Below, piece after piece: positions 18,670 through 27,549 of a stretch of 56,821 bases of DNA. The stretch is from Chloracidobacterium sp. (GTDB lineage: Bacteria; Acidobacteriota; Blastocatellia; Pyrinomonadales; Pyrinomonadaceae), in contig JANYIL010000252.1 in NCBI GenBank assembly GCA_025362075.1, forward strand, positions 1 to 56,821. Direction: 5' to 3'. The notes beneath the pieces were generated by a model. That model was not told where the DNA came from. It did no database searches and worked only from the letters and a program-made list of their open reading frames with translations. A program made the translations under genes and the position numbers. Each line of letters starts with the position of its first letter. The first letter of the stretch is position 1.

Positions 18670-19071
18670 CTACGGCGTCGGCATTCCGCTCGAATTACAG
18701 GTCATCTGGATAACGGTGTTTTTGCTCTTTAACCGCGACAGTTCCTCTCGCTGGCGATCCATAATTTCAAGATAATCAGCCGGCGGGTTTCCCCAACAAC
18801 CCTGGAGATAGTAAAAGACGATGGGTTTTCGTTTCCCATCCACGAGCTTTCCGTGCGAGCATTTCGCCTTCAATTTTTTCAGGCTCTGCGCGACCGTCGT
18901 TTTTTCGATTATCATCTTGCCCGTGGGTGACGCGGTCTGGCCCGTGCTGACCACCGAATCTTCCTTTACGTTCGAGGGTAAACATGGATATTTCTGGGCA
19001 AGGCCGACAGAGCAGAAAAATCCCACACAAAGCACGATGCACACATTCTTCATAGTAATCTTAGCAATCAT
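18670..19071 (-). CDS. small secreted protein of unknown function
   Basis: 133 residues. An N-terminal signal sequence (VCIVLCVGFFCSVGLAQ) ends near residue 26. The mature part has four Cys residues (CLPS, KCSHG, GCWGN, TCNSS) that could form two disulphides, and a basic helix near the C-terminus. I recognise no family. ATG 19071 is preceded by AGGA; the next Met (19053) would also give a complete signal peptide. It lies just upstream of the Asp-box protein gene on the same strand and may be co-transcribed. Confidence 0.7.
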   Translation of the reverse strand: MIAKITMKNVCIVLCVGFFCSVGLAQKYPCLPSNVKEDSVVSTGQTASPTGKMIIEKTTVAQSLKKLKAKCSHGKLVDGKRKPIVFYYLQGCWGNPPADYLEIMDRQREELSRLKSKNTVIQMTCNSSGMPTP

Positions 19072-19106
19072 TATATCCTGAATTTATGATTTGCGTACGG
19101 AAATAC

Positions 19107-19213
19107 GGAGTAGCAATCTCCTCCGCGTCCTCTGCGAAAATCTCTGCGCACTCTGCGTTTACCTGACTTTTCAACGCAGAGGCCGCTTGAGGAAGACGCA
19201 GAGAAACGCCGTT
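19107..19213. repeat. family G repeat (CTCTGCG type), copy 1
   Basis: About 107 bases with internal complementarity: CCTCTGCG, CTCTGCGTTT and later AACGCAGAG, ACGCAGAG. A near-identical copy in the same orientation lies at 22202-22308. Confidence 0.8.
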
Positions 19214-19251
19214 TCTCCTCAGCACCACAGGAATCAGGACATTGCCCAAAA

Positions 19252-20424
19252 CTATTCGGGCAAACCGTCGGACAACAGTTTCAAAACATTACCGCCCATG
19301 ACCTTTGCAATGTCATCGTCCGAAAATCCTTCGTCAATGAGGGCTTCGGTTACGAGCGCCTCGCCGCTCGCGTCGAACGGAGCCTTTACAGACCCGTCGA
19401 AGTCCGAGCCCAATCCCACATGTTCGATGCCGGCGACACCGATGGCGTACTTGATCGCTTTGGCAATGCTCCGGGCATCGTCGCCGCAGACAGCAGTGTC
19501 CCAAAATCCGATACCGATAACGCCGCCCGTCGCCGCGATGCGACGGAGTTGGTCGTCGGACAGATTTCGCTGATTGTCGCAGGTCCCCTTCACGCCCGTA
19601 TGCGAAACAACCACCGGCCGCGTCGCCATCGCAAGTACGTCGTCAATCGTTTTGGCGGATGCGTGGGCCACGTCCACAAACATGCGTTTCGTCTCCATCC
19701 GGCGGACCATGTCACGGCCTTTGTCCGTGAGACCGTGCTTTTGGATGCCGTGAGCCGACCCCGCGATGTCATTGTCGAAAAAATGCGTTGGCGCCATCAT
19801 GCGAAACCCCGCATTGAAAAGCATGTCGATATTATCGAGATCGCCGTCGAGCGCATGGGCACCTTCGATACCGAGCCAACCGCCGACTTGTCTTTCGGTT
19901 TTGCGACGCTCAATAAAGGCGGCCAGATCGCGTTTATTTTCGATGACGACGAGGCGGCCGTTAGAGGCGGCGGCGTGTTCGTGCAGCTTTTTCGCCTGAT
20001 AGAGAGCCCGCTTTGTCAGGCTAAAAAGATTTTCGAATGGCTGCCGCTGGGCCAGAGCCAACAGAAAGATATTGTCGGTGGTGTCGTCGTTACGCTCGAT
20101 GTTCATGCCGCGAGGTGTCTTTGTTACGACCGTGAACGCCTGGAGCGAAACGTTGCCGCGCAGCAGCTTTGGCACGTCGACGTGGGCCATCGGCGAGTCG
20201 TCATTTAGATCGCGATTCCATAACAGCGCATCGGCGTGCATATCGGCGACGAACAGCCTTTCGTGCAATTTCGCTGCCCGGTCGCTGACCTGATAGGGTG
20301 GCCGGGCAATCACCGGATTGAGCCACCTCTCCGTAACCGATGCCGCAAAGACGAAGAAAAAGACGAGAAAGCCGACGACCAGCAGGCTGAGGACAGCAGC
20401 GATAGTTTTAATGAGCTTTTTCAT
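19252..20424 (-). CDS. membrane dipeptidase (peptidase family M19)
   Basis: 390 residues. An N-terminal transmembrane segment (TIAAVLSLLVVGFLVFFFVF) anchors the enzyme with its catalytic part outside. Metal ligands of the M19 TIM barrel are seen: ADMHADALLW (H-x-D), the Glu of GWLGIEGAHAL, then His in VDVAHAS and SHTGVKG, and GLGSDFDG near the C-terminus. The enzyme cleaves dipeptides, including D-amino-acid forms. Its ATG is six bases after the stop of the Gfo/Idh/MocA oxidoreductase, so the two form an operon. Confidence 0.93.
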   Translation of the reverse strand: MKKLIKTIAAVLSLLVVGFLVFFFVFAASVTERWLNPVIARPPYQVSDRAAKLHERLFVADMHADALLWNRDLNDDSPMAHVDVPKLLRGNVSLQAFTVVTKTPRGMNIERNDDTTDNIFLLALAQRQPFENLFSLTKRALYQAKKLHEHAAASNGRLVVIENKRDLAAFIERRKTERQVGGWLGIEGAHALDGDLDNIDMLFNAGFRMMAPTHFFDNDIAGSAHGIQKHGLTDKGRDMVRRMETKRMFVDVAHASAKTIDDVLAMATRPVVVSHTGVKGTCDNQRNLSDDQLRRIAATGGVIGIGFWDTAVCGDDARSIAKAIKYAIGVAGIEHVGLGSDFDGSVKAPFDASGEALVTEALIDEGFSDDDIAKVMGGNVLKLLSDGLPE

Positions 20425-20430
20425 CGCCGA

Positions 20431-21513
20431 TCAAACGCTGATTACACGTCCCGTGGCATCCGATTCCCGGCCCGCATCCAATACCTTTTGAACCATGAGT
20501 CCGTCCTCGAAGGTTGCGGCGTTTTCGACAAGGTTTCGTCCCTCGCGGATCGATTCGATGATCCGGGGAGCGAACGCCATAAATCCACGCGAAAACCCCG
20601 TATCGGGAACGCCATCGATCGCCGATCCCAAATCGATCTCGATCTCGCGGTACCCGGGCTCGCCATTGCGGGCGACGGACAGCCGGCCGCGATTTGTCAG
20701 CCGCATCACGCCCTCGGAGCCGAAAAATTCCAGATGGGCGAAAAATTTTGGGCCTTCGGTCATGGAGACCGATACCAGCCCCGTCGCATCTTCGGTCAGC
20801 GAGCTGTCCGCAAATCGCAGCATCATGATCGATTGGTCATCGCTCGTCACCGGCCGCATGAGGCCCGCCGCGTCCTTTCTCTCTTTGATATGCGTCTGAA
20901 GTTGGCAGGAAACGGAGTCCGTCCGCGTACCGAGCAGCCAGTGAAACGAATCGATAATGTGCGAAACGATGGCCCCGTGGCTACCGCCGCCGGCGTCCGC
21001 GTCCGACCACCAGTTCCACGGCAATGTGGCGTCGCCGCGATGCGGGGCCTGAAACATGTATCGGGCATGACGCACCTTGCCGATCTCGCCCATCCGGAGC
21101 ATCGCATACGCCGTCTGACGGCCCTGTTGAAAACGCAGCTCGTGGTCGATCAGCGCCAAGACCCCTACCGATTTAGCCGCCTCGGTCATTTCAGACGCCT
21201 CGGCGACATTCATGGCCATCGGCTTTTCGCAGAGAATGTGTTTTTCCTGTTCGACAGCAAAAAGCACCATTTCCCGATGCAGCAGCGGCGGCGTTGTGAT
21301 GCAGACGAGATCAACGTCGGCATGAGCAACCGTCTCGCGCCAGTCAGATGTATAATGCTCAGCCCCGCAGGCGTCGGCGGTTTCGCGGGCATTTTCGAGC
21401 CGAGAGCTCGCAACCGAAGCGATCCGGGCATCGTCGCACGCCAAAAACGCCGGGATCTGGACGTGCCGTCCAAAACCTGTTCCGATAATGCCGATACCAA
21501 TCGTTTCTTTCAT
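20431..21513 (-). CDS. Gfo/Idh/MocA family oxidoreductase
   Basis: 360 residues. N-terminal Rossmann domain with GIGIIGTGFGRHVQIPAFLA, the classic CEKPMAMNVAEA motif carrying the catalytic Lys (about residue 95), then the alpha/beta substrate domain with WWSDADAGGGSHGAIVSHII. These NAD(P)-dependent enzymes act on sugars, inositols or related compounds; the substrate cannot be told. It is directly upstream of the M19 dipeptidase gene, which hints at a shared role in recycling cell-wall or exogenous material (inference). Confidence 0.9.
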   Translation of the reverse strand: MKETIGIGIIGTGFGRHVQIPAFLACDDARIASVASSRLENARETADACGAEHYTSDWRETVAHADVDLVCITTPPLLHREMVLFAVEQEKHILCEKPMAMNVAEASEMTEAAKSVGVLALIDHELRFQQGRQTAYAMLRMGEIGKVRHARYMFQAPHRGDATLPWNWWSDADAGGGSHGAIVSHIIDSFHWLLGTRTDSVSCQLQTHIKERKDAAGLMRPVTSDDQSIMMLRFADSSLTEDATGLVSVSMTEGPKFFAHLEFFGSEGVMRLTNRGRLSVARNGEPGYREIEIDLGSAIDGVPDTGFSRGFMAFAPRIIESIREGRNLVENAATFEDGLMVQKVLDAGRESDATGRVISV

Positions 21514-21540
21514 AATCTTGTGGTGCTCAAAAATAATAAC

Positions 21541-21562
21541 AAAAAAAGCGTCCTGAGACGCT
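21541..21562 (-). terminator. intrinsic terminator after the PilZ gene
   Basis: On the minus strand AGCGTC (21562-21557), a TCAG loop and GACGCT (21552-21547) are followed by six T. It separates the PilZ gene from the downstream oxidoreductase gene. Confidence 0.8.
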
Positions 21563-21590
21563 CGATTTAGTGTTTGAATTTTTACTGGAC

Positions 21591-22055
21591 CTAGTCAATT
21601 CCAAGTTCCAGGCTCGCCGCGCCTTTGATCCGGCGGCCGCCGAAACGCAGGAATCGTTCATACGTTTCCTTATTGGCCCCCGTAAGCTCGAGTATCTGAG
21701 CCCCGACCATAAATCGCTCGACCGATATGTGTTCGCCGACCTTTTCATATCGGCGTCCGATCACTCGCATAAAAACTTTGCCGGCCGGCAGATCGATCTC
21801 AACATTGAGCTTTCTCTCGTGGCCGACGAGGTATTTTTCTTTAACCCGGATCGAGGGGACAAGAAAAGCGATCCCGCTGCGGCTGATGTCGACCGTTTCG
21901 CCAAGCACACAAGCCGCACGGGCCGCTTCGCGTGCGGGTTCGCTATTGATGTCAGAATCGAACCATATCTTGACCGGCGCCCTATGGTGTCGCCGCGACG
22001 AGACCATGCGCTCGGACAAAGACCGGTTAAATTTGGAGATCAGCTCGCGTATCAT
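21591..22055 (-). CDS. PilZ-domain protein (c-di-GMP receptor)
   Basis: 154 residues. The two c-di-GMP-binding motifs are present: the arginine motif R-R-x-x-R in VSSRRHHRAPVKIWF (residues about 19-33) and D-x-S-x-x-G as DISRSGIAF (about 56-64). A beta barrel follows (KLNVEIDLPAGKVFMRVIGR). It therefore probably binds c-di-GMP and passes the signal to a partner protein. It is a single gene with its own terminator; an HD-GYP phosphodiesterase gene at 44994 could belong to the same signalling network. Confidence 0.88.
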   Translation of the reverse strand: MIRELISKFNRSLSERMVSSRRHHRAPVKIWFDSDINSEPAREAARAACVLGETVDISRSGIAFLVPSIRVKEKYLVGHERKLNVEIDLPAGKVFMRVIGRRYEKVGEHISVERFMVGAQILELTGANKETYERFLRFGGRRIKGAASLELGID

Positions 22056-22201
22056 TTGTTTATCTGGACAAAAAGACAGGAGAATCTAATGTATAAACTT
22101 ATTTATACTAATTTTCAACACCTTTTTTCACATTTTTGTAAAACGCCTATTTTGGTACTGTCCTGGTCTTGCGGCTTCGTTCTGATTTGTGACCGCGAAT
22201 A

Positions 22202-22308
22202 AGGAGCAGCAGTCTCCTCCGCGTCCTCTGCGAAAATCTCTGCGGCCTCTGCGTTTACCTGGCTTTCAACGCTGAGGCCGCTTGAGGAAGACGCAGAGAA
22301 ACGCCGAG
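22202..22308. repeat. family G repeat, copy 2
   Basis: Second copy of the 107-base CTCTGCG-type repeat, same orientation as 19107-19213 and differing at only a few positions. It fills most of the 292-base gap 22056-22347, where no gene is visible. Confidence 0.8.
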
Positions 22309-22347
22309 GTTTTTACTTCCATTTCTTCCCGGCACCATAGGATTAGC

Positions 22348-23247
22348 CTATTTCCGCATCGGCTTTCCGCCCGAATCTTTGCCCGTCACATGCGAAATTC
22401 CCTTGCCATCGAGCTGAAGCACGAACGACATCCGGCCGCTCTTGCCATACTCGGCCGGCACTGCGTTGGCGAAATATGACTTGTTGCCAGGCGTCAAGGT
22501 GACGGTAAAATTGTACCCGGTCGAGGCGCTCGTCAGAACGTCATCGGGCAGCAGCCCGGCGGCGATCAATGTCGCAAAATCGGCGCATGTGCCGCCATTT
22601 TGCAGACTATAGGCAAGCTCCGCCTTTGAGATGCGCTCGAGCATTTTCTTGGCTTCGTCTTCGTGGGTTTCGAGGCGGAGATTGTAGAAATACTGTTTAC
22701 CCTCGGCCTTGATGCGTTTCTCGGCCGCGTCATCGACGGTCAGGATGACCCAGATCCCGTTCTCGCGCCGCAGGTTTATTTTTTGCAGCTCATTTTTGTC
22801 CGAGTCGTTGGTCGGCAGATTGGCGGTCACGGTCGCCACGTCACCGGTGACGATCTCGCCGTTGATCTCAAGGTCGGCCGGCACTTGGCCCGCGATGGCT
22901 TCGAAATCGAGCGAGAAATCCTTTAATTCTCTGTCGGTCAGCCCTTCGATCGCCGGCCGCAAATTGGTCAGAAATATCGCCTCGCGAAACTTCTTTTCCC
23001 GCAGGCTCTTATAAAACGCACGGACAGTATCCGCCGGTCCGCCGCCCTCGATCTTGATCGTCGAGCCTTTCGGGGCCGATGCGGCGTTTGCGGACACGGC
23101 CGAGTTTACCGGAGCATCCGCATTAGCCGAAGCTGCATTGGTCTTTTCCGCAACCGAACACGCCGGGCCAAAGGTGACGACCGTCAGCAAAAACAACGGC
23201 AAATAAAGATTTCCGGATCGACGGGTAAAGATCGAAAATTTACTCAT
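22348..23247 (-). CDS. lipoprotein with NTF2-like and C-terminal domains, unknown function
   Basis: 299 residues from ATG 23247. The signal peptide ends in the lipobox TFGPAC, so it is lipid-anchored. An Ala/Asn-rich linker (NAASANADAPVNSAVSANAA) leads to a domain starting DTVRAFYKSLREKKFREAIF, which looks like DUF4878/NTF2-type lumazine-fold domains, with an AELEINGE-like beta sheet. A C-terminal domain (SKAELAYSLQNGGTCADFAT onward) resembles the globular part of type IV pilin-like proteins: Q-x-x-G-x-Y/C pattern and a final G-K-S-G-R-M-SF strand. Function unknown. Confidence 0.75.
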   Translation of the reverse strand: MSKFSIFTRRSGNLYLPLFLLTVVTFGPACSVAEKTNAASANADAPVNSAVSANAASAPKGSTIKIEGGGPADTVRAFYKSLREKKFREAIFLTNLRPAIEGLTDRELKDFSLDFEAIAGQVPADLEINGEIVTGDVATVTANLPTNDSDKNELQKINLRRENGIWVILTVDDAAEKRIKAEGKQYFYNLRLETHEDEAKKMLERISKAELAYSLQNGGTCADFATLIAAGLLPDDVLTSASTGYNFTVTLTPGNKSYFANAVPAEYGKSGRMSFVLQLDGKGISHVTGKDSGGKPMRK

Positions 23248-23284
23248 TTTTTGAAAACTTGAATGGATAAACCGTGGATACAAG

Positions 23285-23321
23285 AAAAAAACGACACGCT
23301 AAATTGTATTATAGCGTGTCG
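23285..23321 (-). terminator. strong intrinsic terminator of the OPT transporter gene
   Basis: On the minus strand CGACACGCTA (23321-23312) pairs perfectly with TAGCGTGTCG (23301-23292) and is followed by seven T residues. Confidence 0.9.
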
Positions 23322-23356
23322 CAAATTAAAGGTAAAATAAAATTTTACCAAGGGAC

Positions 23357-25690
23357 CTACGTCGATTTCTTGCCCACCAGCAGACGTTCCCTGCCGACCA
23401 ACGCCAGGATCACGGCCAGCACGAGGAAAGGCAACAGCCCGAGGACGTCGGAATAGCCGCCTTCGAAGAACGGGTTGCCCGTCTTTGCCCATGATTCCAT
23501 CGAATCCTGAACACCTTTTAAGGCCGGAACAACGGCAAAAACAGCGATCAAAATACCGGCGATCGCACCGCCCGCAATGTAACCTGATGCGAGCAGGACG
23601 CCGTTAGACTTGTCGGTCTCGGCGATGATCTGGTCTTCGGTCAGGTTTTTGGCGGCGAGTTTTCGTTTTAGATAGAGATCGACGATGTAACGCACGATGC
23701 CGCCGATAAATATCGGTGTCGAGGTAGATATCGGCAGGTAAATACCCACGGCAAACGCCAGCGCCGGAACGCCCGATATCTCAAGCACGACCGCCATCAT
23801 GGCTCCAAGAATAACGAGACCCCACGGCAGATTTTGTCCAAGCACACCCTTGATGATGTAGCTCATCAGCGTTGCTTTTGGTGCGTCGAAACGCTCAAGC
23901 TCCTTGCCGTCGTCGTCTTTTTTCAGGATGCCGTTGATACCGGGATCGACGAAATAGACCGGCTTGCCAGACGAATCGACGAGGTATTTGCCAACTTGTC
24001 CGGCGGAGGGTTCGGTATTTTGCCAGACGTGGTATTCGGTGGTGTCGGTATCTTTATATTTTCCACCAGCTTTTTCGGTCTTGACCTGGCCGTTTTCGCG
24101 GAAAAGTTTTGGGTCGGTGATGGAGACCTTTGCCTCAGGCGAGGTGGCATCGACCTTTTGATAATAAGTTCGCGAACTATTAAGGAATATAAGCAGCGAA
24201 CCGAGCACCAACGCCGACGCAAGTGCCCCGATCAGAATCGCGACCTGCTGCCGCCACGGCGTGCTGCCGACCCAGAACCCCGTTTTGAGATCCTGCGAGG
24301 TCGTGCCGCCATTTGACGCCGCGATACAGACAATGCCGCCGATCGACAATGCGGTTACGAAGTACGGATCGGCCGCAGTCCACCCTAGACCGAGGAAAAC
24401 GAGACAGGTGATAAGAAGAGTAGCGACCGTCATGCCCGAGATCGGGTTTGATGAAGAACCAACCTCGCCCGTCAGCCGCGACGAAACCGTCACGAACAAA
24501 AATCCGAGAATGATGATCAGGATCGCACCGAAAAACGAAACAAGCGGGCTCACAAAAACGCTCAGCCCAAGCTGCGGCGCGAGCATGATCGCCGCGATGA
24601 GGCCGATCACGCCGACGACGACCCATTTCATCGAGAGGTCCTGATCGGTGCGAGGCAGCTTTGACCCGTCCGCATTTGCCTGGCCGCCGCGAATGTCTGC
24701 GAGCCCGCCCTTCAGTCCGTGCCAGATCGTCGGCAGGCTGCGAGCGAGCGAGATCATACCCGCCATCGCAACGGCTCCGGCACCGATGTATAAAATGTAC
24801 GAGCTGCGGACCTGTCCGGGAGACATTTCTGAGATGAGCTTGCTCGCCTCAGGGGCGACAGGGCTCGTGACCGCGGCTCCGAAAAATTTGATCATCGGGA
24901 TCAGGACGAGATACGACAAAACGCCGCCGCCCATCATCAGTCCGGCGATCTTCGGCCCGATAATATAGCCGACTCCGAGCAGCGTCGGGTCATTGTCGGA
25001 ATTTATTGAGCCGCCCTTAAACCCCGACTTTGTAAAATCGTATCCCGGCGACCCTTTCCAGAAGAACAGCACGTTCATCAACCCGTTAAAGACAAATCCG
25101 ATCAAAAAACCGATGGAGATAATCTTGCCGCCCTGCAACGCGGCATCGTCGCTGCCCTCAGCACCGCTCTCGATCGACGCGTCGCGCGATTCTTTTGACG
25201 CACCAGCCTTGAGCACCTCGGCACACGCCGTGCCCTCAGGATATTTCAGGTATCCATGCTGCTCTTTAATCAGCGCCCGCCTCAGCGGGATCATCATCAG
25301 GATTCCGAGCAATCCGCCCATGACGGCAACGAGCATCACCCTCGTAATATCGAGGTCGAATCCGAGGATCATGATCGCCGGCATGGTCACGCCGATACCG
25401 AACGCGATCGATTCGCCGGCCGAACCGGCCGTCTGCATCACATTTGCCTCGAGGATCGTCGCGTCGCGCATCCCGATCTTTGATAGCAGCCGAAAAACAG
25501 TGATCGCGATCACGGCCACGGGGATCGACGCCGAGACGGTCAAACCGGTCTTTAGCACGAGATACAGCGACGAGGCACCAAAGATAATGCCGAGCAGCGT
25601 GCCGACGATCAGGGGCAGCGGCGTTAATTCGCGCAGATTTGCCGCATCAGGAATGTAAGGCCGGAAATTCTCGAGAAACGGATTCTTCAT
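23357..25690 (-). CDS. OPT family oligopeptide transporter
   Basis: 777 residues with about 15 hydrophobic segments. N-terminal residues PYIPDAANLRELTPLPLIVG and GIIFGASSLYLVLKTGLTVS are typical of bacterial OPT proteins. So are the KYPEGTACAEVLKAG motif and the late GGIVRYIVDLYLKRKLAAKN. These carriers import oligopeptides or metal chelates with protons. A large hydrophilic loop (roughly residues 500-590) faces one side. It stands alone, with a strong terminator after it and 165 bases without recognisable features before it. Confidence 0.93.
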   Translation of the reverse strand: MKNPFLENFRPYIPDAANLRELTPLPLIVGTLLGIIFGASSLYLVLKTGLTVSASIPVAVIAITVFRLLSKIGMRDATILEANVMQTAGSAGESIAFGIGVTMPAIMILGFDLDITRVMLVAVMGGLLGILMMIPLRRALIKEQHGYLKYPEGTACAEVLKAGASKESRDASIESGAEGSDDAALQGGKIISIGFLIGFVFNGLMNVLFFWKGSPGYDFTKSGFKGGSINSDNDPTLLGVGYIIGPKIAGLMMGGGVLSYLVLIPMIKFFGAAVTSPVAPEASKLISEMSPGQVRSSYILYIGAGAVAMAGMISLARSLPTIWHGLKGGLADIRGGQANADGSKLPRTDQDLSMKWVVVGVIGLIAAIMLAPQLGLSVFVSPLVSFFGAILIIILGFLFVTVSSRLTGEVGSSSNPISGMTVATLLITCLVFLGLGWTAADPYFVTALSIGGIVCIAASNGGTTSQDLKTGFWVGSTPWRQQVAILIGALASALVLGSLLIFLNSSRTYYQKVDATSPEAKVSITDPKLFRENGQVKTEKAGGKYKDTDTTEYHVWQNTEPSAGQVGKYLVDSSGKPVYFVDPGINGILKKDDDGKELERFDAPKATLMSYIIKGVLGQNLPWGLVILGAMMAVVLEISGVPALAFAVGIYLPISTSTPIFIGGIVRYIVDLYLKRKLAAKNLTEDQIIAETDKSNGVLLASGYIAGGAIAGILIAVFAVVPALKGVQDSMESWAKTGNPFFEGGYSDVLGLLPFLVLAVILALVGRERLLVGKKST

Positions 25691-25855
25691 GCCGTGTTGT
25701 CTCCTAGGTTTTTCTTGTCATCACCACCCGCGATGACGGGTGAGGCAGTTTCTCTGCCGCGATGGGGAAAGGTTTTTTCAGACTTGCGTTAATTTACATT
25801 GCATTCGTAAAAAAGGCAATCACGGGCCACTGGATGCCTATTCGCTCCCGTCGGA

Positions 25856-27454
25856 TTACTTCTTCTTTTTGCCCACACCGGGCTTAAACAGAAAAATCAG
25901 CGGGATCGCGCAGATGACCAGGATCATCATGTAATAAAACACGTCGATAAAGGCAAGCATCAAGCCTTGCCGGTGGATTTCGGCAAACATTATCCCTTGC
26001 GCCTTACCGGCGGCTTCGACAGCAGTCAACCCGGCATTCTGCAGCGACTGGGTCGTGCGCTCCATCCACCCGACGTAGTTTGGATTATAGTTGGACGCCT
26101 GGGCGCTCAAAACTCCGACGTGATATCGCGTGTTGTTCGCAAGCAGCGTGGTGAGCAGCGCGATACCAAAACTCCCGCCAAGACCCGCCGCCGTGGTAAT
26201 CAGTGATGACGCATTATCGGCTTTACCGTCCGGCACGCCGCGAAAGGCGGCGGCCATGACCGGCGAAAACAGAAACGCACCGGCAAAGGTCTGTAATCCA
26301 CGACGAAACGCCAGATCCCAATAGCCCGCATCGGGACTGAGACCGGCCAGATTCCACAGGGCAAACGCCGCAAATGAAAGCCCGGCTACCGCCAGATACC
26401 TGGCATCGATCCGCTTCATCATAAAGCCGGCGACCGGTATCATTATCAGCGAAACGATCCCGCCTGCGGTATTTATCATTCCCGAATCCTGGGCGGTAAA
26501 TCTGAGCATTCGCTGGGCAAAAAGCGGTATCAACACGGAGGTTCCATAGATCATAAACGCGATCACAAAAACGACAATCGCCCCGGCGGCGATGCTCCGG
26601 TTTTTGAGCAGCCCGATGTCGACCGCCGGATTTTCACGCGTTAATTCCCAGGTCACGCCGATAACCAACGCCAAAAAAGCAATGATCGAGAACGTAACTA
26701 TAAAGTTCGATTGGAACCAATCCTCGCGGTTGCCCTTATCCATAACAATGGTCACGGCGGCAATCCCGACCGTGATCAGGAATATCCCGACCCAGTCGAC
26801 CCGCTGACCGGAGGCACGCAGCTTCTTCCTTTCCTCGATCGTCGATTTAGGCTCAAAAACAAAATTAGAAACGAGTAAAAGCGACACGATGCCGATCGGA
26901 ACATTAATAAAAAATACCCAATGCCAACTGTAAGTATCGGTTAGCCAGCCCCCAAGCGCGGGAGCAAAGATCGGTGCGCAGACAATGGTGGCCCCGTAAA
27001 TGGAAAATGCCATGCCCCGCTGCTCAGACGGAACCGAGTCGACGATAAACGCCTGTTCGAGAACCACGAGATTGCCGCCGCCGAGCCCCTGGATGATCCG
27101 AAAAAAAACCAGCATCTCGAGGCTCGTCGAGACGCCGCACATAAATGATGCGCCGATGAAAATAGCCACGCAGGCCAAATAAAGCCGCTTACGGCCAAAA
27201 TAGGTCGAGAGCCAACCGGTGATAGGCACGATCACGGTGTTTGCGACAAGGTACGAGCTGGTTACGAGTGAGGCCTCCTCAGGTGTGATCGACAGGTTTC
27301 CGGCGATGTTAGGCAAGGCGACGTTGGCGATTCCGGAATCCAGAATCTCCATAAAGCTCGCAATCGTCAAGATCATGACCATCACGAGCGGATGCGACCT
27401 TAAAAACGATTTTTTTTCGGCGGGAGATTCGAGTGCGATTGCTTCGGCGGCCAT
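25856..27454 (-). CDS. DHA2 family (EmrB/QacA-like) multidrug efflux transporter
   Basis: 532 residues with about 14 transmembrane helices. Helix 1 is ILTIASFMEILDSGIANVAL, including the D-S/T-x-I-V/A-N-V-A-L-P pattern of the 14-TMS drug/H+ antiporters. Motif A is GWLSTYFGRKRLYL and motif C lies in GATIVCAPIFAPALGGWLTD. It would act with the HlyD-type adaptor encoded just upstream to expel hydrophobic compounds across both membranes. The 95 bases between the two genes are almost entirely a perfect palindromic element (family A). Confidence 0.93.
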   Translation of the reverse strand: MAAEAIALESPAEKKSFLRSHPLVMVMILTIASFMEILDSGIANVALPNIAGNLSITPEEASLVTSSYLVANTVIVPITGWLSTYFGRKRLYLACVAIFIGASFMCGVSTSLEMLVFFRIIQGLGGGNLVVLEQAFIVDSVPSEQRGMAFSIYGATIVCAPIFAPALGGWLTDTYSWHWVFFINVPIGIVSLLLVSNFVFEPKSTIEERKKLRASGQRVDWVGIFLITVGIAAVTIVMDKGNREDWFQSNFIVTFSIIAFLALVIGVTWELTRENPAVDIGLLKNRSIAAGAIVVFVIAFMIYGTSVLIPLFAQRMLRFTAQDSGMINTAGGIVSLIMIPVAGFMMKRIDARYLAVAGLSFAAFALWNLAGLSPDAGYWDLAFRRGLQTFAGAFLFSPVMAAAFRGVPDGKADNASSLITTAAGLGGSFGIALLTTLLANNTRYHVGVLSAQASNYNPNYVGWMERTTQSLQNAGLTAVEAAGKAQGIMFAEIHRQGLMLAFIDVFYYMMILVICAIPLIFLFKPGVGKKKK

Positions 27455-27463
27455 ATAAAGTAA

Positions 27464-27542
27464 GTCAGAACCGGGAGCGATAGCGACTGGGTTCTTCTCC
27501 TCATGGACGCGGAACCCAGTCGCTATCGCTCCCGGTTCTGAC
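27464..27542. repeat. palindromic element, family A, perfect 31-bp arms
   Basis: The arms 27464-27494 and 27512-27542 are exact complements. Each outer end reads GTCAGAACCGGGAGCGATAG, followed by CGACTGGGTTC. The loop has 17 bases. It separates the stop of the adaptor gene from the start of the transporter gene by itself. Confidence 0.92.
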
Positions 27543-27549
27543 CTGACGA

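Noticed and set aside
20236-21570. Open frame of 444 codons on the plus strand opposite the oxidoreductase gene
   Set aside because: It is the antisense of a well-supported Gfo/Idh/MocA gene; no motif and no translation start.
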